DNA from: Clostridia bacterium
Lineage (GTDB): Bacteria; Bacillota; Clostridia; TANB77; CAG-508
Length of the DNA: 53,051 nucleotides
Direction: 5' to 3'
Assembly (NCBI GenBank): GCA_900752335.1
Contig: CAADUZ010000047.1
Span: 1-53,051, forward strand
A program made the position numbers and the translations under genes. Position 1 is the first letter of the stretch. Each line of letters begins with the position of its first letter. Of this stretch, positions 1-8,663 are shown in pieces. The notes under the pieces were generated by a model, which did not search any database, was not told where the DNA came from, and was given only the letters and a program-made list of their open reading frames with translations.

Positions 1-46
1 AATATTTAACTACCTTTAATTTGAATTCATATGAATATTTTGACAT
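1..46 (-). CDS. IS3-family transposase OrfA, N-terminal fragment (runs off window)
   Basis: Only the first 15 codons are inside the window, starting at the ATG at 44-46 on the minus strand. The peptide begins MSKYSYEFKLKVVKY, which matches the opening of IS150-type (IS3 family) OrfA helix-turn-helix proteins, the DNA-binding half of the transposase. A strong Shine-Dalgarno (plus-strand CCCTCC at 55-60) lies at a good distance. The recognition rests on a short N-terminus, so the family call is fairly safe but the subgroup is not. The rest of the insertion sequence would lie beyond position 1. Confidence 0.7.
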   Translation of the reverse strand, partial: MSKYSYEFKLKVVKY

Positions 47-94
47 AAAAACAACCCTCCTTGTTAAACTTTTTTGTCTAACAATTTGGGTTCA
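1..94 (-). mobile_element. Left end of an IS3/IS150-like insertion sequence
   Basis: Read on the minus strand from position 94, the sequence starts TGAACCC and continues through an AAAAAAG stretch to the transposase ribosome-binding site and start codon. This is the usual layout of an IS150-group terminus, about 50 bp upstream of orfA. An imperfect hairpin (TTGTTA/TAACAA arms, about 61-84) lies in this leader. The putative end overlaps the TGA stop of the neighbouring coiled-coil gene, so the insertion may have truncated that gene. The boundary is inferred from the TG terminus and spacing; the other end is outside the window. Confidence 0.5.
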
Positions 95-1171
95 CTTCAT
101 TACTGGCTCTTTTTTCTCTTGAGCTTCTTCTTTCTTTTCTTTACCTTCTGCTTCTTTATCTAATTGCTCTAAATCTTCTTCTTTATCTAATTGCTCTAAA
201 TCTTCTTCTTTATCTAATTGCTCTAAATCTTCTTCTTTATCTGTAAATGTATTCTTGATACTTTGACCCATTCTTTTAAAGAAGTTTTTAATTTTAGCTA
301 ATCTTGGATGCTTTTTATCAAATTCACTTACTTCTACTAAAGATTTTTCTTCATTGTCTTCTTTTTGTTCTGCTTGCTCGTCTTTTTTAGCTTCTGGTAT
401 AGGAGTAGCTATTGGTCTTTCTGTTTTAGTTTCTTCTCTTCTTAAAGGTGCTTTTTCTTCTTTTTTAGTTTCTGGAGCAGGTCTTTCTGCTTTTTCTTTT
501 TTATCTTCTTTTGCAGATTGTCTCATTTTTTCTGCAGTTTCCTTTTTAGAAGTAAGTTTTCTATCTTGCCATTGTTCTAACTGCATATCTATTGAATCCC
601 AACTATATCCTTCTACTAACTTACCACAAATCATATGGCATTTTGATATTTTTGTACTAATATTTGTTCTTTTAGCTTGTAATTCTTCGTCTGGTAGCTC
701 TGCTAATTTTCCACCAGCTTTTGAAGTTGCTGCTATTGTTAATTGGTTTTTAGAAAAAGCTTCTTGGTTTTTGTTCATTTTTTCTTTAACACTTGCAAGT
801 CTTGCTTCTATTTCTGCTCTTTTATTGTCAGATAAGTCTGGTGTTTTTAGTTCTCTTTCTGCTACTGCTCTATCAAAATTCAATCTTGATAATTCGCCAT
901 CAAGTTTTTTAGCTTCTTTTTCTAAATCAACTAAACTTTTTCTTCTATCTTGTTCTGCTTTTAATTCTTTTAGTTGTCCTTCAAGCTTTTCTTTATATTC
1001 TGCTATATTCTCTATCTTTGACATATTTTCTTTTATTTTTTTAGCTTTTTCAAATTCTTTTAATTCTTCTCTTGTTATGCTTTTATTATCGAACTTTTGT
1101 TGTAACTCACCAATTCTCGTATCTAATTTTCCAGATTGTAGTTCCTTATACTTTTCTTCCCACTTTCTCAT
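92..1171 (-). CDS. Coiled-coil protein of unknown function, possibly 3'-truncated by an IS
   Basis: I do not recognise a family. The roughly 360-residue product is highly charged (Lys/Glu rich) and predicted coiled coil through about residues 1-200. A K/E/P-rich linker follows, then a basic stretch (about 295-320), then three tandem copies of the nonapeptide KEEDLEQLD and a Lys/Glu tail. There is no signal peptide or membrane segment. The start is the ATG at 1171, because GGGAGG sits just before it; an upstream in-frame TTG would place that Shine-Dalgarno inside the gene. The TGA stop coincides with the apparent end of an IS, so the natural C-terminus may be lost. Function is unknown. Confidence 0.7.
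   Translation of the reverse strand: MRKWEEKYKELQSGKLDTRIGELQQKFDNKSITREELKEFEKAKKIKENMSKIENIAEYKEKLEGQLKELKAEQDRRKSLVDLEKEAKKLDGELSRLNFDRAVAERELKTPDLSDNKRAEIEARLASVKEKMNKNQEAFSKNQLTIAATSKAGGKLAELPDEELQAKRTNISTKISKCHMICGKLVEGYSWDSIDMQLEQWQDRKLTSKKETAEKMRQSAKEDKKEKAERPAPETKKEEKAPLRREETKTERPIATPIPEAKKDEQAEQKEDNEEKSLVEVSEFDKKHPRLAKIKNFFKRMGQSIKNTFTDKEEDLEQLDKEEDLEQLDKEEDLEQLDKEAEGKEKKEEAQEKKEPVMK
155..242 (-). repeat. 27-bp tandem repeat, three copies plus a partial, inside the coiled-coil gene
   Basis: Three identical 27-bp units occupy 155-181, 182-208 and 209-235, followed by a few bases of a fourth. Each unit encodes nine residues (KEEDLEQLD register). The units are identical at DNA level, which suggests recent expansion by slippage and a copy number that may vary between strains. 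The frame is preserved because 27 is divisible by three. Confidence 0.9.
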
Positions 1172-1328
1172 ATTTTTTCCTCCCAATTTCAACTATACCT
1201 AATTATATCATATTTTGCTTTCAGTGTCAATTAATTATGTATACTTGAAGTCAATATCATAAGTTTAAATTTATATTATCATTTTTATATTATCTTTGCA
1301 ACAATATTTCAGTTTTGTAATATAAATG

Positions 1329-2705
1329 TCATAGATTTGTAATATTATTTTTAAGTTTGCTTATCGCTCTGTCCGCTAATTTTGTATATTTAAGTTTCTT
1401 ATCTTTTATTTTTTCCTCTAAACTTGGCAATATACCAAAGTTTGCATTCATTGGCTGGAAGTTGTTATTTGGTGTTGCAATGTATTTAGAAAGCGCTCCT
1501 ATCATTGTATATTCTGAAAATACTATTTTTTTAGTTTCTTTTAATTTACTAACTGCATTTAATGCTGCTACTAACCCAGATGCTATAGATTCTACATAGC
1601 CTTCTACTCCTGTGATTTGCCCTGCAAAAAATATGTTATTATCTTTTTTTAAGTTATATGTTTCGTCCAATAATTCTGGTGAATTTATAAATGTATTTCT
1701 ATGCATTACACCATATTTTACAAAATCTGCATTTTCTAATCCAGGAATTAAACTAAATACTCTTTTTTGCTCTCCAAATTTTAAATTTGTTTGAAATCCA
1801 ACCATGTTAAATAAATTTCCTTCGCTATTGTCTTGTCTTAACTGAACTACTGCATATGGTCTTTTTCCAGTTCGCATATCTGTGAAACCTACTGGCTTTA
1901 ATGGTCCAAATCTTAAAGTATCTATCCCTCTTTTTGCCATTACTTCTATTGGCATACAACCTTCAAATATCTCTCTTTTTTCAAATTCGTGTAATTCTAC
2001 TATTTCTGCATTTACAAGTTGATTCCAAAACATTTCATATTCTTCTTTATTCATTGGGAGATTTATATAACTATTATTTTTTTCTTTTTGTATTCTTTCT
2101 TTCCATTCGTCTATATCTTCGTCTTTTGCTCTTTCTTCACTATATCTATCTCCCCAAAAAGCAATATTCATATCTATTGAATCTTTTTCTAATATTGGGG
2201 CTGCCGCATCATAAAAATGTAAGCCGCTATCTCCTGTAAGTTCTATAATTTCTCTAGATAAGCTATCCGAAGTAAGTGGTCCTGTTGCAACAATTACTAT
2301 TCCTTCTTTTGCTAATTCTTTTAATGAAATGTCTTTTCCTACTTCTTCTCTTATGATTTCAACATTTTCTAAACTTTCTATTTTTTTAGTTACTTCTTTT
2401 GCAAATTTTTCTCTGTCAACTGCTAATGCTTGTCCTGCTGGAACTGCAGTTTCATCTGCAGTTTTTATCAAAAGCGAATCCAATAGTCTTAATTCTTCTT
2501 TTAGAAGCCCGCATGCATTTGTATGTAAATTCGATTTAAACGAATTACTACATACAATCTCTGCTAAATTGTTGTTACTGTGTGCTGCTGAAAATTTATT
2601 TGGTTTCATTTCATATAACTTTACTTTAATTCCTCTTTTTGCTATTTGATATGCTGCTTCTGAACCAGCTAGTCCTCCACCAATTACTGAAATGTATTTT
2701 TCCAT
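1329..2705 (-). CDS. trmFO: TrmFO: methylenetetrahydrofolate-tRNA (uracil-5)-methyltransferase
   Basis: This folate- and FAD-dependent flavoprotein makes 5-methyluridine at position 54 of the tRNA T-loop, in the cytoplasm. The N-terminal dinucleotide-binding motif GGGLAGSEAAYQ (about residues 9-20) binds FAD. The SNNNLAEIVCSNSFKSN and PLKPVGF stretches and the 458-residue length are typical of the family, and no part is missing. The start is an ATG preceded by GGAGG at good spacing. In many Firmicutes trmFO follows topA; here a SNF2 helicase gene and a compositionally foreign gene lie between them. The call is by recognition of the full-length sequence. Confidence 0.95.
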   Translation of the reverse strand: MEKYISVIGGGLAGSEAAYQIAKRGIKVKLYEMKPNKFSAAHSNNNLAEIVCSNSFKSNLHTNACGLLKEELRLLDSLLIKTADETAVPAGQALAVDREKFAKEVTKKIESLENVEIIREEVGKDISLKELAKEGIVIVATGPLTSDSLSREIIELTGDSGLHFYDAAAPILEKDSIDMNIAFWGDRYSEERAKDEDIDEWKERIQKEKNNSYINLPMNKEEYEMFWNQLVNAEIVELHEFEKREIFEGCMPIEVMAKRGIDTLRFGPLKPVGFTDMRTGKRPYAVVQLRQDNSEGNLFNMVGFQTNLKFGEQKRVFSLIPGLENADFVKYGVMHRNTFINSPELLDETYNLKKDNNIFFAGQITGVEGYVESIASGLVAALNAVSKLKETKKIVFSEYTMIGALSKYIATPNNNFQPMNANFGILPSLEEKIKDKKLKYTKLADRAISKLKNNITNL

Positions 2706-2748
2706 AAGTCCTCCAAATTTTAATTTTATTTTTTATATTATATAAGGC

Positions 2749-2792
2749 GAAGGCATATATTACAAGATATTTATCTAGTAATATATGCCTTC
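2749..2792 (-). terminator. Long hairpin between gene 2815-3285 and trmFO
   Basis: A perfect 15-bp stem (arms 2749-2763 and 2778-2792, GAAGGCATATATTAC and its complement) encloses a 14-nt loop. It lies just beyond the stop codon of the foreign-looking gene, where an intrinsic terminator would be expected. The T-tract after it on the minus strand is poor, so a processing or transcript-stabilising hairpin is also possible. Confidence 0.65.
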
Positions 2793-2814
2793 TCGGAAAT
2801 TCGATTTTTAAATC

Positions 2815-3285
2815 TTAGTTGAACAGAAGATCTTCAAAGCCTTTGAGCAATGCGTTGCTCATTGTAAGACTTAAAGCATGCTTTGCACACTCTTCCATAA
2901 CCGCATGTTGGACGCCTTCAAGAATCTCGGCCGCAAAGCTCGGAGTTATAATTTCGGCTACCACCTCTTCAGTAGCTTTTCCGTCAAAGATGATAGATTC
3001 TGCCGTTTGAGAAATGGCATTAATCATAACATTTGCTCTGACGTTCTCCATCACGTGCTCTTCCGAAATAATCTCTTTGAAGAGATCGCTCTCGTCAAAC
3101 TTTTTCTGCAGTTTTTCTGCAGCTTCAGCCAGACTTTTAAGAGTTTTTTGCAGAGCCTCTTTAAACTCTTCGCTTTCCACCGCAGCATTATAGCTTGCGG
3201 TAACGGACTCTTTTCCGAAGAGGTCCTCGACCTTGGCGCCATCCACCATGCACATTAAGGGTACCTGTTCATTCCGAAGATTCAT
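2815..3285 (-). CDS. Orphan protein of unknown function, foreign base composition
   Basis: I recognise no family. The 156-residue product is mostly helical by appearance and rich in Ala, Glu and Lys, with no signal peptide or membrane segment. A charged helix spans roughly residues 35-65, and an Ala-rich C-terminal half contains repeated A-E/V-E patterns. The ATG start has an excellent AGGAGG. The coding sequence is far more GC-rich than its neighbours: GCG, GCC, CTC and GAG codons are common, and codon 4 is CGG. That points to recent acquisition. It has its own promoter and hairpin and sits between the SNF2 gene and trmFO as an independent cassette. Confidence 0.75.
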   Translation of the reverse strand: MNLRNEQVPLMCMVDGAKVEDLFGKESVTASYNAAVESEEFKEALQKTLKSLAEAAEKLQKKFDESDLFKEIISEEHVMENVRANVMINAISQTAESIIFDGKATEEVVAEIITPSFAAEILEGVQHAVMEECAKHALSLTMSNALLKGFEDLLFN

Positions 3286-3331
3286 AAAATCTTCCTCCTT
3301 TTATTTTATTTACAACAAAGTTGTATATCTC

Positions 3332-3360
3332 ATTATAGCACATATTTATTAATTAATCAA
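3332..3360 (-). promoter_or_regulatory. Near-consensus sigma-A promoter for the orphan gene
   Basis: On the minus strand, TTGATT (3355-3360) and TATAAT (3332-3337) are separated by exactly 17 bp. The -35 box overlaps the last codons of the SNF2 helicase gene. Transcription would start about 35-40 bp upstream of the AGGAGG and ATG of the orphan gene. Confidence 0.7.
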
Positions 3361-6304
3361 ATAATGCAATAATATCTTCTTTTGAAAGCTTGTTTACAAA
3401 TGTAGTTTCTGTTGAAAGCATTGTTTTTGCAAGCTGCGCCTTCTTCTCTTGAAGTTCATATATTCTTTCTTCTATTGAATCTTTGGTGATTAGTTTGTAT
3501 ACTTGTACATTTTTCTTTTGCCCAATTCTATAGGTTCTATCTGTTGCTTGATTTTCTGCCGATAAATTCCACCATGGGTCATAATGAATAACCATATCTG
3601 CACCAATTAAGTTTAGACCTGTTCCTCCTGCCTTTAATGAAATTAGAAATACTTTTATCTCTTCGTTGTTATTAAATTCTTCTACTAGTTTTATTCTGTC
3701 GCCTACTTTGGTTTGTCCTGTTAGTTTGAAGAATTTTATTTTTTGTTTTTCTAATTCCTTGCCTATTATCTCTAGCATACTTGAATATCCAGAAAATAGT
3801 AGAATTTTATGTCCAGAAAGTACAGCATCTTTCACAACTTCTACGCATTGGTTAAGCTTGCTGCTCTCTCCAGTATAGTTTGAAATAAATAGAGATGGGT
3901 GGCAGCAAATTTGTCTTAATCTCATAAGTAATGCCAATATTTTTATTTGGCTTTTTTCAAACCCATTATTTTTTAATTCTTCATTTACTTCTCTTTTTGC
4001 ATTTGCCATATATGACATATATATTTTTAGTTGCTCTCCCTGCATTTCATTATGAAGAACGGAAATTGTTTTATCTGGAAGCTCCGTTAAAACTTCCTTT
4101 TTTGTTCTTCTTAAGATAAATGGCTCTATTAGCATTTTTAATTTGTTCATTGTCCAGTCATCATTTTCTTTTATAATTGGCATTTCATAAACTTCTTTAA
4201 ATTTTCTATAACTATATAAGTATCCCGGCATAATGAAATCGAAAATAGACCATAGTTCTGATAATGAGTTTTCTATTGGCGTTCCTGTTAAGGCAAATCT
4301 TGTATCTGCTTTTATCTCTTTTATTACTTTTGAATTTTGAGTATTATTATTTTTTATATATTGCGCTTCGTCTGCAATTATATATTTAAAACTATATTCT
4401 TTTTCTTTGTATAGCTCTATATCTCTTTTTAACAAGTCGTATGAAGTTATTACTAAATTATATTTTTTTATATTGTTTATTTGTTTTTCTCTTTCTTCTG
4501 CATTTCCATGTATTACTAATGTTTTCATGCTTGGTACAAATTTATTGATTTCGTTCTTCCAGTTTAATGAAAGTGAACTTGGACATACTACAATGCTTGG
4601 TTTTGTTTTATTTTCTTCTTCTAAATATGACTGTATTACAGCTAGTAGTTGTATTGTTTTTCCAAGTCCCATATCATCTGCAAGTATTCCGCCGAATTTA
4701 TAGCTGTCTAATATTTTTAGCCATTTAAATCCTGTTATTTGATATGTTCTTAATTCTGATTTTAAACCTTCTGGTATTTCTATTTTTTCATAAATATCTC
4801 TTTTAGAAACTTGATTTACCATTTTTTTGTATTCTTCATTTTTTTCAACATTAGTACTTAAATTCTGTAAAATTTTATCCAAATACATTCCTCGGGAAAT
4901 AGGTAATTCTAGTTCTCCTTCTTTTAGCTGTTTATAGCTAATATCCTCATTTTCTAGAAGACCACTTACAAAGTCCATTGTTTCGGTTTCTTCTAAATCT
5001 AAAAAACTTCCATCTTTTAGCCTATGGTATCGTTTTTTTAGTTTGTATTTTTGCATTATATCTTTTATTTCTTCTATATTAAAGTCAATTTTAGACAAAT
5101 CTATTTTTAATAAATCATTTTCTAATTTTATGCCTATATTTCCGATTTTTGGCTTTCTAATTTCTTTTTTCTTAAAATTATCTGTAGCTAGTACTTCAAA
5201 CTTTTGCATGTACGTGCCAATTTCCTCTGAAAGGAAATTATATATTTTTTCTTCATTTGCTAAAATTAGCCTTCCATTTTCTTTGTCTAGCATAAAGCCT
5301 GTATTTACAAATATATCTAAATATTCATTTTCTTTTGCAATATCTCTTGCTACAAATACACTTGTATCTTTTAATGGATTAAATTCTATATCGCCATATA
5401 CAAATTTTATATCTGCCGTTATATAATTATTTTGATCATAGTCTAAATATATCTTTATATATAAGTCTTCTGGAATATATTTTTTAATTATTCCTTCGTC
5501 CAACTTATCTAATGAGATTTCTTCCTTTAGCTTTGGATATACAAGTGAACAAAAGCTTGGTAGTTCTTCTCTTTTAAATCTTATTTGTGGTGTATAATTT
5601 TCCCTATATATATTTAAAAGTTTTAATATTGTATCTTCGAATTCTTTATTGCATCTATACAATGCTTTTTTTGTAAGCATATATGTATAATTTGAGCCCT
5701 TCAAAATATCATACGAAAAAATGTCTATGTTTGGTGTAAGAATATAGTCCCCATTTTTTTCTTGTTCAACTACAAATTTTATATCTGGTGCCATGTCTTT
5801 AAATATAATTTCTGTGTCTAACGCGTCTCTTTTAAATAACACTTTTTTGTTCTTTAAAACGTCGAATATCTCATCCAAACCAGTATTAGATATAGTTATG
5901 TATTCATTACTCATGGTTCTCATATACTTACTATAGCTACCTACAGTTTCATTTGCATATTTAATTATCTCTGCATATTTTAGTATAAATTCTAGTAAAT
6001 TTAAGTCTTCCTCTCTAAAAGCTGATTTATCATGAACAAAATTTAATTTTGCACCATATTTATATTCTTCATGATTAAGCATTCTTTCAAAAAATTCTGG
6101 CAAACTTTTTAATTTATACAGCTGACTATCCCCTATCCTAAACTCTGCTTTTAATGTTTTACGAAATGTATCATATATTAATTTAGGTTCTATTAACAAA
6201 TTATTTACTTTATTTTGAATATCTTTAGTTTTTTGGACTTCATTATGATAAAACGTGTGTACAAGTTGTTTAAATATCTTGTATTGTTCTTCATTTCTAT
6301 TCAT
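3353..6304 (-). CDS. SNF2-family DEAD/DEAH-type helicase
   Basis: This is a bacterial SWI2/SNF2 ATPase that translocates on double-stranded DNA; its exact cellular role is not established. The N-terminal half (about 1-500) matches the bacterial SNF2-associated region. The ATPase core follows: Walker A DDMGLGKT near residue 550, DEAQ box, SAT-like LTGTPIENS, and helicase C with the ATDRTYRIGQ motif near 930. The protein is 983 residues. Many relatives begin with a SWIM zinc finger, but none is visible here. It ends in the promoter of the foreign cassette, and an AAGGAG precedes the ATG. It is separated from topA by a terminator and so is probably its own unit. Confidence 0.9.
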   Translation of the reverse strand: MNRNEEQYKIFKQLVHTFYHNEVQKTKDIQNKVNNLLIEPKLIYDTFRKTLKAEFRIGDSQLYKLKSLPEFFERMLNHEEYKYGAKLNFVHDKSAFREEDLNLLEFILKYAEIIKYANETVGSYSKYMRTMSNEYITISNTGLDEIFDVLKNKKVLFKRDALDTEIIFKDMAPDIKFVVEQEKNGDYILTPNIDIFSYDILKGSNYTYMLTKKALYRCNKEFEDTILKLLNIYRENYTPQIRFKREELPSFCSLVYPKLKEEISLDKLDEGIIKKYIPEDLYIKIYLDYDQNNYITADIKFVYGDIEFNPLKDTSVFVARDIAKENEYLDIFVNTGFMLDKENGRLILANEEKIYNFLSEEIGTYMQKFEVLATDNFKKKEIRKPKIGNIGIKLENDLLKIDLSKIDFNIEEIKDIMQKYKLKKRYHRLKDGSFLDLEETETMDFVSGLLENEDISYKQLKEGELELPISRGMYLDKILQNLSTNVEKNEEYKKMVNQVSKRDIYEKIEIPEGLKSELRTYQITGFKWLKILDSYKFGGILADDMGLGKTIQLLAVIQSYLEEENKTKPSIVVCPSSLSLNWKNEINKFVPSMKTLVIHGNAEEREKQINNIKKYNLVITSYDLLKRDIELYKEKEYSFKYIIADEAQYIKNNNTQNSKVIKEIKADTRFALTGTPIENSLSELWSIFDFIMPGYLYSYRKFKEVYEMPIIKENDDWTMNKLKMLIEPFILRRTKKEVLTELPDKTISVLHNEMQGEQLKIYMSYMANAKREVNEELKNNGFEKSQIKILALLMRLRQICCHPSLFISNYTGESSKLNQCVEVVKDAVLSGHKILLFSGYSSMLEIIGKELEKQKIKFFKLTGQTKVGDRIKLVEEFNNNEEIKVFLISLKAGGTGLNLIGADMVIHYDPWWNLSAENQATDRTYRIGQKKNVQVYKLITKDSIEERIYELQEKKAQLAKTMLSTETTFVNKLSKEDIIALFD

Positions 6305-6396
6305 ATCGTAAATAACTCCTTCTCATTTTTCCTAGTGAAGAATTATATCATAATTTCTTATGTTTTACAAGTATGGTATTCAAATTATAATCATGA

Positions 6397-6436
6397 AAAA
6401 ACCACACAAGTTCATTTTAAGTTTTGTGTGGTTTTT
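6397..6436 (-). terminator. Rho-independent terminator after topA
   Basis: A perfect 13-bp stem (AAAAACCACACAA at 6397-6409 and its complement at 6424-6436) with a 14-nt loop lies 16 bp past the topA stop. On the minus strand the stem ends in a run of T. The arms are flanked by A and T tracts, so it could work in both directions, but the only gene reading into it is topA. Confidence 0.9.
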
Positions 6437-6451
6437 ATGTTTTTTAATTTA

Positions 6452-8464
6452 CTATCCTTCTACATCTTGCTTTTTGTCTGTCTTTTTTTCTTTTTTTGGT
6501 TTATTCCAAGATATATAATCGCATTTATCTGGATTATTCTCACATATATAGAATTTTCTTTTCTTTTTTGATTTTCTTACTTGAATTTTTCCGCCACATT
6601 TAGGACAGGGTACGTCTATTGTTTCTACTAATGGTTTTGTATTTTTGCATTCTGGATATCCAGGACATGCCAAAAATTTTCCAAATCTTCCATATTTTAT
6701 AACCATCATTCTGCCACATTTATCACATGGTACGTCAGACACTTCTTCTTTTAGTTCAACATGTTCTAGCTCTTTATCTACTCTTTCTACTTCTTTTTCA
6801 AATGGTCCATAAAATTCTCTAATTACCTGTTTCCACTCTTCTTTTCCTTCTGCAACTTCGTCAAATTCTTCTTCTATTTTAGCTGTAAATTCCACATTTA
6901 TTATATCCGAAAAGTTTTCTGTAAGTAGTTTATTTACAACTTTTCCAAGTTCTGTTGGTATTAATTGTTTTTGCTCTTTTTCTATGTATCTTCTCTCCAA
7001 TATTGTTGTAATTGTTGGAGAGTAAGTGCTTGGTCTACCAATGCCTTTTTCTTCTAATGCTTTTACTAAACTTGCTTCTGTATAGCGTGGTGGTGGCTCT
7101 GTAAAGCTTTGTTTTGAATCTATTTTTTGCTTTATAACTTCTTGGTTTTCTTTTAAGTCTGGAACAAAAGCTTCCTCGTTTTCATCTGTTTTTGTATCTA
7201 ATGTTTCTACATATAGTGCCATAAAGCCTTTGAATTTAAGTGATTGTCCACTTGCTCTAAAATTATATTCATTTACGTCTATATTAGCTAAAATTGTGTC
7301 ATATACAGCCGCACTCATTTGGCTTGCTAAAAATCTATTATATATTAATTTATATAGTTTATATTGGTCTTTTGTAAGACTGTCTTTTATTTCTTCTGGG
7401 TTTAAGTCAATATATGTTGGTCTTATACCTTCGTGCGCGTCTTGTGAAGTTTGTTTTGTTTTATAATATCTATTTTCGTAATATTTTTCTCCATATTGTT
7501 TTACAATTTCTTTTTTAGCAGCTGCTCTTGCTTCTTCAGATATTCTTGTTGAGTCTGTTCTCATATATGTAATTAAGCCTATCGAGCCCTTTCCTTCTAC
7601 ATTCACACCCTCATATAGTCCTTGAGCTACCGACATAGTTTTCTTTAATGTAAACCCTAATTTTCTTGAAGCTTCTTGTTGCATTGTACTTGTAGTAAAT
7701 GGTGGTGCAGGTGTTCTTTTTCTTTCGCCTTTTTTTACTTCTGTTACAATATATTTTTCGTTTTGTATAGCTTGTAATATTTCTTCTACTTCTTCTTTAG
7801 TATGTATTTCTATTTTCTTTTTGTTTTTTCCATATAGCTTTGCTATAAAAGTTTTACCTGAATTTTCATCTAATAGTGTAACTAATATATTCCAATATTC
7901 TTCTGGAATGAATTTTTCTATTTCTTCTTCTCTATCTACAATTAGCTTAACTGCTACTGACTGTACTCTTCCTGCTGATAATCCCCTTCTTACTTTTTTC
8001 CAAAGAACAGGGCTCATTTTATATCCTACTATTCTGTCTAGCACACGCCTTGCTTGTTGTGCATTTGTTAAGTTCATGTCTATTTTTCTTGGATTCTTCA
8101 TAGAGTTTTGTACAGTTTCTTTTGTAATTTCATTGAAAGTTACTCTACATGTGCTATCTTCTGGTATTTCCAATATATGCGCTAAATGCCACGCAATAGC
8201 TTCTCCTTCACGGTCAGGGTCAGTTGCAAGATATACTTTTTTTGCCTTTTTTGCATCTGCTTTTAAAGACTTTATTAAATCTCCCTTTCCTCTAATATTT
8301 ATATATTCTGGTTCAAAGTCATGCTCTATGTCTATTCCCATTTTTGATTTTGGCAAATCTCTAATATGTCCCATAGATGCTACAACTTTTGTACTTCCAC
8401 CTAAAAACTTTTTTATTGTATTAGCTTTTGCTGGTGATTCCACAATTATTAATTTATCTGCCAT
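6452..8464 (-). CDS. topA: DNA topoisomerase I (type IA)
   Basis: It relaxes negative supercoils by single-strand cleavage through a 5'-phosphotyrosine. The TOPRIM domain is at the N-terminus (ESPAKANTIKKFLG near residue 9, with an acidic DPDREGE motif near 81-87). The catalytic Tyr is in the LITYMRTDSTRIS motif (near 300). Two C-terminal Cys4 zinc ribbons are visible (C-x-x-C near 584 and 628). The length, 670 aa, is normal. The ATG start encodes the expected MADKLIIVESPAK. The nearest good Shine-Dalgarno is about 41 nt upstream, with a hairpin between, which is unusual. dprA, its common Firmicute neighbour, is elsewhere in this window. Confidence 0.97.
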   Translation of the reverse strand: MADKLIIVESPAKANTIKKFLGGSTKVVASMGHIRDLPKSKMGIDIEHDFEPEYINIRGKGDLIKSLKADAKKAKKVYLATDPDREGEAIAWHLAHILEIPEDSTCRVTFNEITKETVQNSMKNPRKIDMNLTNAQQARRVLDRIVGYKMSPVLWKKVRRGLSAGRVQSVAVKLIVDREEEIEKFIPEEYWNILVTLLDENSGKTFIAKLYGKNKKKIEIHTKEEVEEILQAIQNEKYIVTEVKKGERKRTPAPPFTTSTMQQEASRKLGFTLKKTMSVAQGLYEGVNVEGKGSIGLITYMRTDSTRISEEARAAAKKEIVKQYGEKYYENRYYKTKQTSQDAHEGIRPTYIDLNPEEIKDSLTKDQYKLYKLIYNRFLASQMSAAVYDTILANIDVNEYNFRASGQSLKFKGFMALYVETLDTKTDENEEAFVPDLKENQEVIKQKIDSKQSFTEPPPRYTEASLVKALEEKGIGRPSTYSPTITTILERRYIEKEQKQLIPTELGKVVNKLLTENFSDIINVEFTAKIEEEFDEVAEGKEEWKQVIREFYGPFEKEVERVDKELEHVELKEEVSDVPCDKCGRMMVIKYGRFGKFLACPGYPECKNTKPLVETIDVPCPKCGGKIQVRKSKKKRKFYICENNPDKCDYISWNKPKKEKKTDKKQDVEG

Positions 8465-8474
8465 TATTTATTTT

Positions 8475-8510
8475 TAGTAATATATATTTTTATATACTAC
8501 TATTTCTCCT
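8475..8510 (-). promoter_or_regulatory. Distant Shine-Dalgarno and hairpin in the topA leader
   Basis: AGGAG (minus strand, 8506-8510) is the only strong ribosome-binding match ahead of topA, yet it lies about 41 nt from the ATG. Between them, 8475-8499 can fold into an AT-only stem (TAGTATATA against TATATATTACTA, one bulge). Folding would bring the AGGAG to about 16 nt from the start. This may be structure-dependent initiation, or the SD may serve nothing. Confidence 0.35.
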
Positions 8511-8621
8511 TTCTATGCATAGATTTTCTATCTGCAATTCAATTTGTTTAAATCGTCTGTATAGTATAATACAGTATATTTTATTTTTTTGCAAGTAATT
8601 AATGTGATTTTATGGAAAAGT

Positions 8622-8662
8622 AAAAATGGGAATTTGAGACCTGTCCCTAAATTCCCATTTTT
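8622..8662 (-). repeat. REP-like palindrome; likely also the terminator of the DUF6514 gene
   Basis: A perfect 14-bp stem (AAAAATGGGAATTT at 8622-8635, complement at 8649-8662) encloses a 13-nt loop reading GGGACAGGTCTC-like on the minus strand. This design recalls palindromic REP elements mobilised by RAYT (IS200-like) transposases in Clostridia. No such transposase gene is in the window. It begins one base past the stop of the upstream gene and is flanked by T on the minus strand, so it can also terminate transcription. Confidence 0.6.
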
Positions 8663-8663
8663 T

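Noticed and set aside
354..1202. 282-residue plus-strand frame opposite the coiled-coil gene
   Set aside because: It is Ser/Phe-rich with no ribosome site, the typical antisense shadow of a Lys/Glu-rich coding sequence.
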